Positions 1 through 5,825 of a DNA stretch of 5,983 bases are shown here, one piece after another. A program made the translations under genes and the position numbers. The stretch is from Chloroflexota bacterium (GTDB lineage: Bacteria; Chloroflexota; Dehalococcoidia; Lucifugimonadales; Lucifugimonadaceae), in contig JACPRT010000210.1 of NCBI GenBank assembly GCA_016189845.1, positions 1 through 5,983 on the forward strand. Direction: 5' to 3'. Every line of letters starts with the position of its first letter. Position 1 is the stretch's first letter. Under the pieces are notes generated by a model. That model was given only the letters and a program-made list of their open reading frames with translations, was not told the DNA's origin and searched no databases.

Positions 1-898
1 CAATGGCGCCGCGGTCGCCACGCCGGGCCAGCAGGTGGTGAGCGATGAGCGAAAAGACCTCGAGCGTGCTCAGATAGCGCCCGGTCTCGTCGATCACACC
101 CAGCCGGTCGGCGTCGCCGTCGAGCGCGAGCCCCAGGTCGGCGCGCTGGGCGCGGACCGCGTCCGCAAGCTGCTTCAGGTTCGAGGCGACCGGCTCAGGC
201 TGGGCGAAGCCCGGGAACGCCGGATTGCGCTCGCCGTGCAGTTCGACAACCTGAAGGTTGCCGCCCTGCAGCACTCGCGGCAGATACCCCGCGCCGGCGC
301 CGAACATGGAATCGACGACCACTTTCAGGCGCGCCTGCCGGAAACGTCTGATGTCGAGCAAACGCTCCATTTGCGACATGAAAGGCGGCGTCGGGTCGAA
401 TTTCGTGACCATACCCGAACGCAGAGCATCGGCGATCCTGGTCCGCCTGACCGGTGAAGCGCCGGTGAGGACCTCCCCGATGCGCTTCTCCAGCCTCGAA
501 ACCATGTCTGGCGGAGCGCTGTTGCCAAGAGGCGTCTTGACTTTGAACCCGTTGTAGCTGCCCGGGTTGTGACTGGCCGTTATGAAGGCGCCGCCGCCAG
601 CCTTCAGACGCGTGACGGCGAAGCTACCGGCGGGTGTGGGCGTCGGCCGGTCGACGAGGTGGACCTTGATGCCATTAGCCGCGGCGACTTCTGCGGCGGC
701 ATCCGCAAATCGTTCGGAGGCGAAGCGGGTGTCGTACGCGACGACGAGCCCCTTGCCGGCTTCGCCGGAGGACTTCATCTCGTCGGCCAGGCCCTGGGCG
801 CAGGCGCGGACGTTGTCGAATGTGAAGTCTTCGGCGATGATGGCCCGCCAGCCGTCGGTCCCGAACCGGATCGCCCTGACGGCGGCAGGCTCTGCCAT
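1..898 (-). CDS. Phosphoglucomutase/phosphomannomutase-family protein, 3' end outside window
   Basis: An alpha-D-phosphohexomutase moves phosphate between C1 and C6 of a hexose phosphate (cytosolic; sugar-nucleotide or glycogen metabolism). I read 299 codons without a stop, starting at ATG 898; the gene continues past base 1. Visible motifs: FGTDGWRA at residues 12-19 (N-terminal substrate/phosphate loop), ITASHNPGSYNG at about 107-118 with the phosphorylated serine at Ser109, and the metal-binding loop DGDADR at 260-265. These cover domains I, II and the start of III; the family is usually about 450-480 residues. The sugar-specificity loop and the C-terminal phosphate-binding domain lie outside the window, so glucose, mannose or glucosamine phosphate cannot be told apart. 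The start is 2 nt after the metK stop. An in-frame GTG directly before the ATG overlaps that stop (TAGTGATG) and is an alternative start. A purine-rich GGGGA about 10 nt upstream, inside metK, is the likely ribosome-binding site, implying translational coupling. Confidence 0.93.
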   Translation of the reverse strand, partial: MAEPAAVRAIRFGTDGWRAIIAEDFTFDNVRACAQGLADEMKSSGEAGKGLVVAYDTRFASERFADAAAEVAAANGIKVHLVDRPTPTPAGSFAVTRLKAGGGAFITASHNPGSYNGFKVKTPLGNSAPPDMVSRLEKRIGEVLTGASPVRRTRIADALRSGMVTKFDPTPPFMSQMERLLDIRRFRQARLKVVVDSMFGAGAGYLPRVLQGGNLQVVELHGERNPAFPGFAQPEPVASNLKQLADAVRAQRADLGLALDGDADRLGVIDETGRYLSTLEVFSLIAHHLLARRGDRGAI

Positions 899-900
899 CA

Positions 901-2124
901 CTATGCGGTCCCCGCCCTCGCCGGCGTAGCGGTGACGGACTTCGTGGCCTTACGCAAGCCCTCGACCTTTTTCAGCCGTTCCCACGGCAAATCGAGGTCG
1001 GTGCGCCCAAAGTGACCGTAGGCGGCCGTCTGCTTGAAGATCGGCCTGCGCAGGTCGAGGTCACGGATGATCGCGCCGGGCCGGAGGTCGAAATTGTCCT
1101 GGACGAGGCGGGCGATCTGTTCGTTCGGCACCCTTCCGGTCCCGTACGATTCCACCCATATCGACAGCGGACGTGCCACGCCTATCGCGTAGGCGATCTG
1201 GACCTCCAGGCGGTCGGCCAGGCCTGCGGCCACGATGTTCTTGGCAACCCAGCGCGCGGCATAGGCGCCTGAGCGGTCCACCTTGGTCGGGTCCTTCCCA
1301 GAAAACGCGCCGCCGCCGTGACGGGCGCTCCCGCCATAGCTGTCGACGATGATCTTGCGGCCCGTCAGCCCGGAATCGCCGTGGGGCCCGCCGATCACGA
1401 AACGCCCGGAAGGGTTCACGTAGTACCGCGTATTCCGATCGAGAAGGTCGGACGGGACAACGGCCTTGATCGCGTGCTCGACCATGTCGGAGGTGATCTG
1501 CCCGTTCGTCACCGACGGGTCATGCTGCGTGCTCACGAGGACCGTGTGAACCCGTATCGGCCGGTGGTCGGTGGAGTACTCGACGGTCACCTGCGCCTTC
1601 CCGTCGGGACGAAGCCACTTGATTGCGTTGGTCTTTCGCAGTTCCGCGAGGCGCCGGGTGATCCTGTGCGCAAGCGATATCGGCAACGGCATCAGCTCTG
1701 GCGTCTCGCTGGTCGCGTAGCCGATCATCATCCCCTGGTCGCCGGCCCCTAGCTCTACGGCCTTGGTCGTCTCGCCCCGGACCTCCAGCGCGACGTCCAC
1801 TCCCGCCGCGATGTCGGTCGACTGCTTGCCGACCGCGTTCAGCACAGCGCACGAGTTGCCGTCGAACCCGAACGCCACGTCGTTGTATCCGATCTCGAGG
1901 ATCGTCTTGCGTGCGACCGAAGCGATGTCGATCTGCGCCCTGGTCGTGATCTCGCCGAATACAAGGCACAGACCGGTCGTCACTGCGCATTCGCAGGCGA
2001 CGCGTCCCATCGGGTCCTGCGCCATCACTGCGTCGAGGACCGCGTCGGAGATCTGATCGCAGATCTTGTCCGGATGTCCCTCGGTGACCGATTCCGAGGT
2101 CAGTAGATACGTGCCGGTCCCCAT
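901..2124 (-). CDS. metK: S-adenosylmethionine synthetase (methionine adenosyltransferase)
   Basis: Makes SAM from methionine and ATP, releasing phosphate and pyrophosphate; a cytosolic Mg/K-dependent enzyme. The 407-residue protein shows the family landmarks in order: TEGHPDK at 14-20 (His17, Asp19 of the active site), GAGDQGMMIGYA at 126-137 (signature 1), GDSGLTGRK at 249-257, and the glycine-rich GGGAFSGKDPTKVDRS at 270-285 (signature 2 with Lys277). The C-terminal AYGHFGR...LPWE segment is present, then about 20 residues that look like a short non-conserved tail. Length is slightly above the usual 380-400. The frame stays open 14 codons further, to 2166, but that start would lie inside ahcY. 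ATG 2124 gives the canonical N-terminus (TYLLTSESVTEGHPDK) and has a good ribosome-binding site, so I chose it. It lies 13 nt after ahcY and 2 nt before the phosphohexomutase gene. Pairing with ahcY matches making SAM and clearing its product. Confidence 0.98.
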   Translation of the reverse strand: MGTGTYLLTSESVTEGHPDKICDQISDAVLDAVMAQDPMGRVACECAVTTGLCLVFGEITTRAQIDIASVARKTILEIGYNDVAFGFDGNSCAVLNAVGKQSTDIAAGVDVALEVRGETTKAVELGAGDQGMMIGYATSETPELMPLPISLAHRITRRLAELRKTNAIKWLRPDGKAQVTVEYSTDHRPIRVHTVLVSTQHDPSVTNGQITSDMVEHAIKAVVPSDLLDRNTRYYVNPSGRFVIGGPHGDSGLTGRKIIVDSYGGSARHGGGAFSGKDPTKVDRSGAYAARWVAKNIVAAGLADRLEVQIAYAIGVARPLSIWVESYGTGRVPNEQIARLVQDNFDLRPGAIIRDLDLRRPIFKQTAAYGHFGRTDLDLPWERLKKVEGLRKATKSVTATPARAGTA

Positions 2125-2127
2125 GTT

Positions 2128-2140
2128 CTTCCCTTCCCTA
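2128..2140 (-). promoter_or_regulatory. Ribosome-binding site of metK, overlapping the ahcY stop
   Basis: On the minus strand the gap reads TAGGGAAGGGAAG, then AAC, then ATG 2124. The purine-rich stretch begins in the ahcY stop codon TAG (2140-2138). It supports ATG 2124 over the longer upstream start and implies that ribosomes finishing ahcY can re-initiate on metK. Confidence 0.7.
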
Positions 2141-3412
2141 AACCGTACCCGATTCCCAGCTCGCAAGATACTTCGCCTGCTCGTCGGTGAGCGTGTCGAA
2201 CCCCATCTTCATGGAATTCAGCTTGAGCCGCGCGATCTCACGGTCAAGCTCCTGCGGCAGCCGGTAGACACCGGGCTTCAGCTTGCCGTGGTTCTCGACG
2301 ATGTATTCCGCGCCGAGGGCCTGGTTGGCGAAGCTCATGTCCATCACGCTTGGCGGATGACCTTCTGCCGCAGCCAGGTTGATCAGCCGCCCCTCGCCCA
2401 GGAGGAAGACCTTGCGCCCGTCTTCCAGAGAATACTCGTCGACGAACGGGCGTACCCGGCGCTTCGTCTCGGCCATCTCTTCCAGTGCGTCGATGTTGAT
2501 TTCCACGTTGAAATGCCCGGAGTTGGCGACCACCGCCCCGTCCTTCATCCGGTCGAAGTGCTGTGCGTCGATCGCGTGCTTGCCGCCGGTCACCGTGACA
2601 AAGATGTCGCCGACCTTCGCGGCCTCGTCCATCTTCATGACGACGTGGCCGTCCATGACGGCCTCGAGCGCCCGTACCGGGTCCACTTCGCACACGACCG
2701 TGTGTGCGCCCATGCCCTTGGCCCTCGAGGCGAAGCCGCGGCCGCACCAGCCGTAGCCGACCGTGACCACCGTCTTGCCCGTGATCAGCATGTTCGTCGC
2801 GCGTATGATCCCGTCGAGCGTGCTCTGACCCGTCCCGTACCGGTTGTCGAACATGTGCTTCGTGTCGGAGTCGTTGACCGCCACGATCGGGAATTTGAGC
2901 TTCCCCTCGGCCGCCAGCGCCCGCAGCCGGATGATTCCGGTCGTCGTCTCCTCCATCCCGCCGATGACGCCCTCGATGAGGTCCTGGCGTTCACCATGCA
3001 ACAGGGCGACGAGGTCTGCGCCATCGTCCATGGTCAGTTGCGGCTTGAACTCGAGGGCGGACAGCAGGTGCCTCTTGTAGGTCGGCCCGTCTTCGCCCTT
3101 GATCGCGAAAGTCGGCACGCCGAGCGTCACCAGATACGCAGCGATGTCGTCCTGTGTCGACAGCGGATTCGAAGCGCACATACGCAAGTCGGCGCCGCCG
3201 GCCTGCAGGGCCAGGACCAGGTTGGCGGTTTCAGCCGTGATGTGCAGACAGCCCGCCATACGGATGCCGCGCAGCGGGCGCTCCTTCTTGAAGCGATCGC
3301 GGATCGTCCGCAGCACGGGCATCTCGCGTTCCGCCCATTCCGCGCGAAGTTCCCCTTCATGCGCGAGCCCGGGGTTTTTGATGTCGAACGCAGTCGCGGA
3401 GCGCGTGGTCAC
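2138..3412 (-). CDS. ahcY: Adenosylhomocysteinase (S-adenosyl-L-homocysteine hydrolase)
   Basis: Splits S-adenosylhomocysteine reversibly into adenosine and homocysteine, removing the product inhibitor of SAM methyltransferases; a cytosolic NAD-dependent tetramer in known homologues. The 424-residue protein has CLHITAET (His57, Thr59, Glu61), SNPLSTQDD at 81-89, Asp130 in MDDGADL, EETTTG at 154-159, and NDSDTKHMFDNRYGTGQS at 180-197 (catalytic Lys185, Asp189 and Asn190 by comparison with the human enzyme). Next come the NAD Rossmann loop GYGWCGRG at 219-226, Glu242 in CEVDP, and LLGEGRLINLAAAEGHP ending near 353. It ends at LASWESGTV and lacks the Lys/Tyr C-terminal extension of the long bacterial/eukaryotic form, so it is the compact Thermotoga/archaeal-like type. 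The start is GTG 3412, preceded by AGGAG at 6 nt spacing. A duplicate of this ribosome-binding segment lies 18 nt upstream. It sits between pfkB (49-nt mini-ORF/hairpin region plus stop) and metK. Some archaeal relatives act on S-inosylhomocysteine; sequence alone cannot exclude that here. Confidence 0.97.
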   Translation of the reverse strand: MTTRSATAFDIKNPGLAHEGELRAEWAEREMPVLRTIRDRFKKERPLRGIRMAGCLHITAETANLVLALQAGGADLRMCASNPLSTQDDIAAYLVTLGVPTFAIKGEDGPTYKRHLLSALEFKPQLTMDDGADLVALLHGERQDLIEGVIGGMEETTTGIIRLRALAAEGKLKFPIVAVNDSDTKHMFDNRYGTGQSTLDGIIRATNMLITGKTVVTVGYGWCGRGFASRAKGMGAHTVVCEVDPVRALEAVMDGHVVMKMDEAAKVGDIFVTVTGGKHAIDAQHFDRMKDGAVVANSGHFNVEINIDALEEMAETKRRVRPFVDEYSLEDGRKVFLLGEGRLINLAAAEGHPPSVMDMSFANQALGAEYIVENHGKLKPGVYRLPQELDREIARLKLNSMKMGFDTLTDEQAKYLASWESGTV

Positions 3413-3441
3413 TGATATCTCCTTGACAACTGATATCTCCT
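3411..3441 (-). repeat. Tandem duplicate of the ahcY ribosome-binding segment, with possible six-codon ORF
   Basis: The 13-mer AGGAGATATCAGT (minus strand) occurs twice without mismatch, at 3441-3429 and 3423-3411, with a period of 18 nt. The proximal copy serves the ahcY GTG at 3412. The distal copy is followed by TTG at 3429, opening a frame MSRRYQ that ends with TGA at 3411-3409, overlapping the ahcY GTG (GTGA). GATATC in each copy is self-complementary, so the two copies could also pair as a 6-bp hairpin with the proximal AGGA in its loop. The repeat and frame are seen directly; translation of the short ORF is inference. Confidence 0.8.
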
Positions 3442-3451
3442 GGCTGTTGAG

Positions 3452-3475
3452 GAACGGCGCCTGTTCACGCCGTTC
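3452..3475 (-). other. Hairpin straddling the pfkB stop codon
   Basis: An exact 8-bp inverted repeat, GAACGGCG (3475-3468 on the minus strand) and CGCCGTTC (3459-3452), is separated by an 8-nt loop that begins with the pfkB TGA stop. It is followed by CTCAACAGCC, not a U-tract, so it does not look like an intrinsic terminator. It could be a processing or stability element separating pfkB from ahcY on the message. Confidence 0.55.
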
Positions 3476-4415
3476 GTGCGGTGAGCGGCAAGCCCTGGCC
3501 GCCCCCCAGCGGGTGAAAGCGGGTCAGCTCGACGAACGCATTGAACCGTGCGTTGATTTCGGTGGTCTTGAGCGAGTTCAACCTTCCGACCCCGAAATCT
3601 TCGACCGTGAACGATGCCATGACCGAGCCCGCGACCGCTGCGCGACGCATGGCCTCGGCCCCGGTGTCGTCGACTGCCGCCAGGTAGCCCATGAAGCCGC
3701 CGGCGAATGAGTCGCCGGCGCCCGTCGGATCGACCACCCGGGCGAGCGGATAGGCAGGCGCGGCAAACGTGAAATCCTTGTGGAACACCACGGCGCCGTA
3801 TTCGCCTCGCTTCACGACGAGCGCCTTGAGTCCACGCTTCAGGAGCGCACCCGCGGCCCCGACGAGCGACCGCATGCCAGTGAGCTGCCGTGCCTCGGCC
3901 TCGTTGATCATGAGGACGTCCACCTTCTCGATCAGCTCCAGCAGCCGGGGCCTGGCAATCTCGATCCACAGGTTCATGGAATCGCACGCCACCAGTTTCG
4001 GCCGGGACGACATCTGGTCGAGCACCGCGTGCTGGAGGTCCGGGGAGATGTTAGCGAGAAACAGGTACGGTGCGCGGCGATGGGACTCGGGCAGCGCAGG
4101 CTTGAACTTCTCGAACACATTGAGCCGGGTTTCGATGGTGATGGCCGCGTTCATGTCCTCGGTGTACTGGCCTTTCCATCGAAAGGTCTCGCCGGCATTG
4201 GTCTCGAGCCCGGTCGTGTCGACGCCATGTTCTTCGAGCAGGTGAAAGTCCTGGCGGGCGAAGTCCTTGCCGACGACCGCCACCAGCCCCACCGGTGTGA
4301 AGTAGCTGGCGGAGATGGAGAAGTAGGTAGCGGATCCTCCCAGCTGGTGCCGGTTCGACCCCTCGGGCGTCTGCACGGAGTCGTACGCGACCGACCCCAC
4401 GACGAGGATGTTCAT
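3465..4415 (-). CDS. PfkB-family carbohydrate/nucleoside kinase, substrate unknown
   Basis: A cytosolic ribokinase-fold kinase that transfers ATP gamma-phosphate to a sugar or nucleoside hydroxyl. The 316 residues match the usual family length of about 300-340. Visible motifs: N-terminal LVVGSVAYDS, then GGSATYFS at 26-33 (substrate-side glycine pair), VGKDF at 48-52, NEAEA at 171-175 (metal/phosphate-binding region), KRGEYGA at 202-208, and the PfkB signature DPTGAGDSFAGGFMGYLA at 229-246 with the catalytic base Asp235. The GGSATYFS and PVGLVAVVGKDF pattern resembles a subgroup often found beside mtnP/ahcY that is usually annotated only as sugar kinase. In this operon, adenosine (from AhcY), ribose-1-phosphate or methylthioribose-1-phosphate are plausible substrates, but no residue here proves one. 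ATG 4415 gives the natural N-terminus; its ribosome-binding site is only AGAAG, within a short direct repeat. The gene lies 29 nt after the rhodanese and 52 nt before ahcY. Confidence 0.93.
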   Translation of the reverse strand: MNILVVGSVAYDSVQTPEGSNRHQLGGSATYFSISASYFTPVGLVAVVGKDFARQDFHLLEEHGVDTTGLETNAGETFRWKGQYTEDMNAAITIETRLNVFEKFKPALPESHRRAPYLFLANISPDLQHAVLDQMSSRPKLVACDSMNLWIEIARPRLLELIEKVDVLMINEAEARQLTGMRSLVGAAGALLKRGLKALVVKRGEYGAVVFHKDFTFAAPAYPLARVVDPTGAGDSFAGGFMGYLAAVDDTGAEAMRRAAVAGSVMASFTVEDFGVGRLNSLKTTEINARFNAFVELTRFHPLGGGQGLPLTARTA

Positions 4416-4441
4416 CTAATACTTCTGACCACTAATGCTTC
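4416..4441 (-). repeat. Direct repeat before pfkB, with possible six-codon ORF
   Basis: On the minus strand GAAGCATTAG (4441-4432) and GAAGTATTAG (4425-4416) differ at one base in ten, with a period of 16 nt; the second copy ends at the pfkB ATG. The first copy is followed by GTG at 4432, opening a frame MVRSIR that ends with TGA at 4414-4412, overlapping the pfkB start as ATGA. This is the same layout as before ahcY, though the sequences differ. GAAG is a weak ribosome-binding sequence, so use of the short frame is inference. Confidence 0.55.
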
Positions 4442-4444
4442 GAA

Positions 4445-4798
4445 CTACTTCTCGCGCCCCTTCGACGAAGGCAGCCCCTTGTCGATCCATGCCTGAGTGC
4501 CCTCGTCGATGTTGTAGAGCCGGGACGAATCGGCCCCCATGGCGGCTGCGTATTCGCACGCCAGCCCGCTCCTGGCGCCCATGGCGCAGATGAACAGGAG
4601 CTTCCCTTGCTTCGGAAGCTCGTCGTACCTCGGAATCACTTCGTCGACCGGTATCCAGAGCGCGCCCCTGACGTGGCCGGCCTCGTACTCGTCGGGCCTG
4701 CGGACGTCGATCACGTGGGCGTCGCCCTTCTTCACGAGCGCGTTCGCCTCGTCGGCGGTCACGCGCGTGTAGGGTTCGCCCTGAACTTTCCTCGCCAT
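4445..4798 (-). CDS. Single-domain rhodanese-like sulfurtransferase
   Basis: Single-domain rhodaneses carry a persulfide on the active-site cysteine and pass sulfur to partners; the true donor and acceptor vary. This 117-residue protein has the typical order: TADEANALV at 14-22, VIDVRRPDEYEAGHVRGALWIP at 29-50 (the DVR and GH..GA landmarks), and ICAMGARS at 70-77 with the candidate catalytic Cys71 in a six-residue loop. It ends with DEGTQAWIDKGLP near 98-110, where DEG replaces the more usual GG. There is no signal peptide or membrane segment, so it is cytosolic. The start is ATG 4798, preceded by AGGA 8 nt upstream; the mtnP stop lies 12 nt before it. Context between mtnP and pfkB in a sulfur-amino-acid operon suggests a role linked to methionine or homocysteine sulfur, but that is inference. 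Base composition matches its neighbours. Confidence 0.92.
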   Translation of the reverse strand: MARKVQGEPYTRVTADEANALVKKGDAHVIDVRRPDEYEAGHVRGALWIPVDEVIPRYDELPKQGKLLFICAMGARSGLACEYAAAMGADSSRLYNIDEGTQAWIDKGLPSSKGREK

Positions 4799-4810
4799 GT
4801 CTGTTTTCCT

Positions 4811-5677
4811 CTACAGGTACTTGTCGATGAGGAGCGCAAGCTCCTTGCGCCTTGCTGGTGGGATCCGTTCGGGTGCCGTGATGATCGCGCCACGGAGCGC
4901 GTTAGCACAGTCGCATGGTCCGAACGGTTCGTCGCCCGTAGCTAATTCGTATACCGCCTTGCGCGCGGACGCAACATTTCGTTCCAGATTGGCCACCACC
5001 GTCTCGACGCTCACAGCCTCCTCCGTCGGATGCCAGCAGTCGTAGTCGGTCACCGCGGCCATCACGGCATAGCAGAGCTCCGCTTCACGGGCGAGCTTGG
5101 CTTCCGGCAGCGCAGTCATCCCGATCACGGATGCGCCAAGGTTTCGGTATAGCAGCGACTCCGCCCGCGTCGAGAAGGCCGGTCCTTCCATCACCACATA
5201 CGTGCCGCGCCCGTGGACTCGTGCGCCCGCACGTGAGAGGGAAGTCTCGATCCTCGAGCTGAGAGCCGGGCAGAAGGGGTCGGCGAAACCGACGTGGGCG
5301 ACTATGCCGTCCCCGAAGAACGTGGAAGGGCGTGCCCTCGTGCGATCGATCAGTTGGTCCGGGACGATGAAGTCGAGCGGCCTTATGTGTTCCCTCAGGC
5401 TTCCGACCGCGGATACGGAGGTCACCCGTCGGACGCCCAGCGACTTCAGCGCCCATATGTTTGCCCGCACCGGCACCTCGGTTGGCGATAGCCGATGTCC
5501 GCGGCCGTGCCGTGGCAGAAACGCCAAGGCCCGACCTGATAGCTCGCCGGTCACGATCGCATCGCTCGGGTGACCGTACGGAGTGTCGATCTCGACCTCA
5601 CGTAGCCGCGCAAGACCGTCGAAGCGGTACAGGCCGCTGCCGCCGATGATTCCGATCTCGGGTCTGGGGACTGCCAT
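4811..5677 (-). CDS. mtnP: S-methyl-5'-thioadenosine phosphorylase
   Basis: Cleaves 5'-methylthioadenosine with phosphate into adenine and 5-methylthioribose-1-phosphate, the first step of methionine salvage; cytosolic, PNP/MTAP phosphorylase family, trimeric type. The 288 residues match the usual length. Visible: IGIIGGSGLY at 8-17 (phosphate loop), RHGRGHRLSPTEVPVRAN at 56-73, SAVGSL at 89-94, MEGPAFSTRAES at 163-174, GMTALPEAKLAREAE at 186-200 and TDYDCW at 210-215. Aspartates at 211 and 213 match those that select 6-aminopurines in the human enzyme, arguing for MTA rather than inosine/guanosine. I chose ATG 5677, which has GAAGG 5 nt upstream; TTG at 5692 is possible (293 residues) but has no good ribosome-binding site. 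It is the first gene of the leftward operon; the next stage enzyme (mtnA) is not in the window. The stop is 12 nt before the rhodanese. Confidence 0.96.
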   Translation of the reverse strand: MAVPRPEIGIIGGSGLYRFDGLARLREVEIDTPYGHPSDAIVTGELSGRALAFLPRHGRGHRLSPTEVPVRANIWALKSLGVRRVTSVSAVGSLREHIRPLDFIVPDQLIDRTRARPSTFFGDGIVAHVGFADPFCPALSSRIETSLSRAGARVHGRGTYVVMEGPAFSTRAESLLYRNLGASVIGMTALPEAKLAREAELCYAVMAAVTDYDCWHPTEEAVSVETVVANLERNVASARKAVYELATGDEPFGPCDCANALRGAIITAPERIPPARRKELALLIDKYL

Positions 5678-5682
5678 CGCCG

Positions 5683-5687
5683 CCTTC
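5683..5687 (-). promoter_or_regulatory. Ribosome-binding site of mtnP
   Basis: GAAGG on the minus strand lies 5 nt before ATG 5677. It decides the start in favour of ATG 5677 over TTG 5692, because it falls between the two candidates. Confidence 0.55.
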
Positions 5688-5693
5688 AACAAA

Positions 5694-5726
5694 CGAGCTT
5701 CACGCCAGCTTTGGGCGGGAAGCTCG
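5694..5726 (-). promoter_or_regulatory. Hairpin in the mtnP 5' leader
   Basis: On the minus strand CGAGCTTC (5726-5719) pairs exactly with GAAGCTCG (5701-5694). After one C/T mismatch the stem continues as CGCC/GGCG (5717-5714 with 5706-5703), closing a 7-nt loop. The total is 12 paired bases. It ends 7 nt before the GAAGG ribosome-binding site. CCGCC (5718-5714) in the 5' arm could instead pair with GGCGG (5684-5680) overlapping that site, so an on/off switch is conceivable. No known riboswitch class was recognised. Confidence 0.55.
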
Positions 5727-5772
5727 CAGGGCCACTCTCAAAGGATGGTCGAGGGGGTATACTTCAAGCAAG

Positions 5773-5792
5773 ACTCCGAATTATATCGGGGT
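5773..5792. promoter_or_regulatory. Palindrome around a leftward TATAAT
   Basis: ACTCCGA and TCGGGGT flank ATTATA, with one imperfect position in seven. The minus-strand reading of 5785-5780 is TATAAT, a perfect -10 match, and would put a transcript start near 5773 and a leader of about 96 nt before mtnP. No good -35 is visible at 16-18 nt upstream, so the promoter itself is uncertain. The overlap of palindrome and -10 is what a repressor operator would look like. Confidence 0.4.
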
Positions 5793-5808
5793 CGCCCGAT
5801 CCGGGGCG
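5793..5808. repeat. Short GC-rich inverted repeat
   Basis: CGCCC (5793-5797) and GGGCG (5804-5808) flank GATCCG. It lies directly between the two longer palindromes. In so GC-rich a region a five-base arm is weak evidence on its own. Confidence 0.35.
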
Positions 5809-5825
5809 TCGAGAAGAGTCCCCGG

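Noticed and set aside
35..457. Plus-strand open frame opposite the phosphohexomutase
   Set aside because: The minus strand reads in one unbroken frame with three family motifs; the plus-strand translation is Arg/Asp-rich shadow sequence.
2125..2166. Extended metK start adding 14 residues
   Set aside because: The added residues are not family-like, would overlap the ahcY end, and bypass the good ribosome-binding site before ATG 2124.
2066..3415. 449-codon open frame on the plus strand opposite ahcY and the metK start
   Set aside because: It mirrors ahcY codon structure in GC-rich DNA, its translation has no recognisable domain, and the opposite strand encodes a full-length enzyme with all catalytic residues.
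3780..4496. 238-codon plus-strand open frame opposite pfkB and the rhodanese end
   Set aside because: It crosses two real genes and the gap between them, and its translation shows no domain.
5678..5785. Known SAM or SAH riboswitch in the mtnP leader
   Set aside because: I could not find the conserved core of SAM-I, SAM-II or the SAH class; only a single stem-loop is clear. An Infernal search against Rfam would decide.
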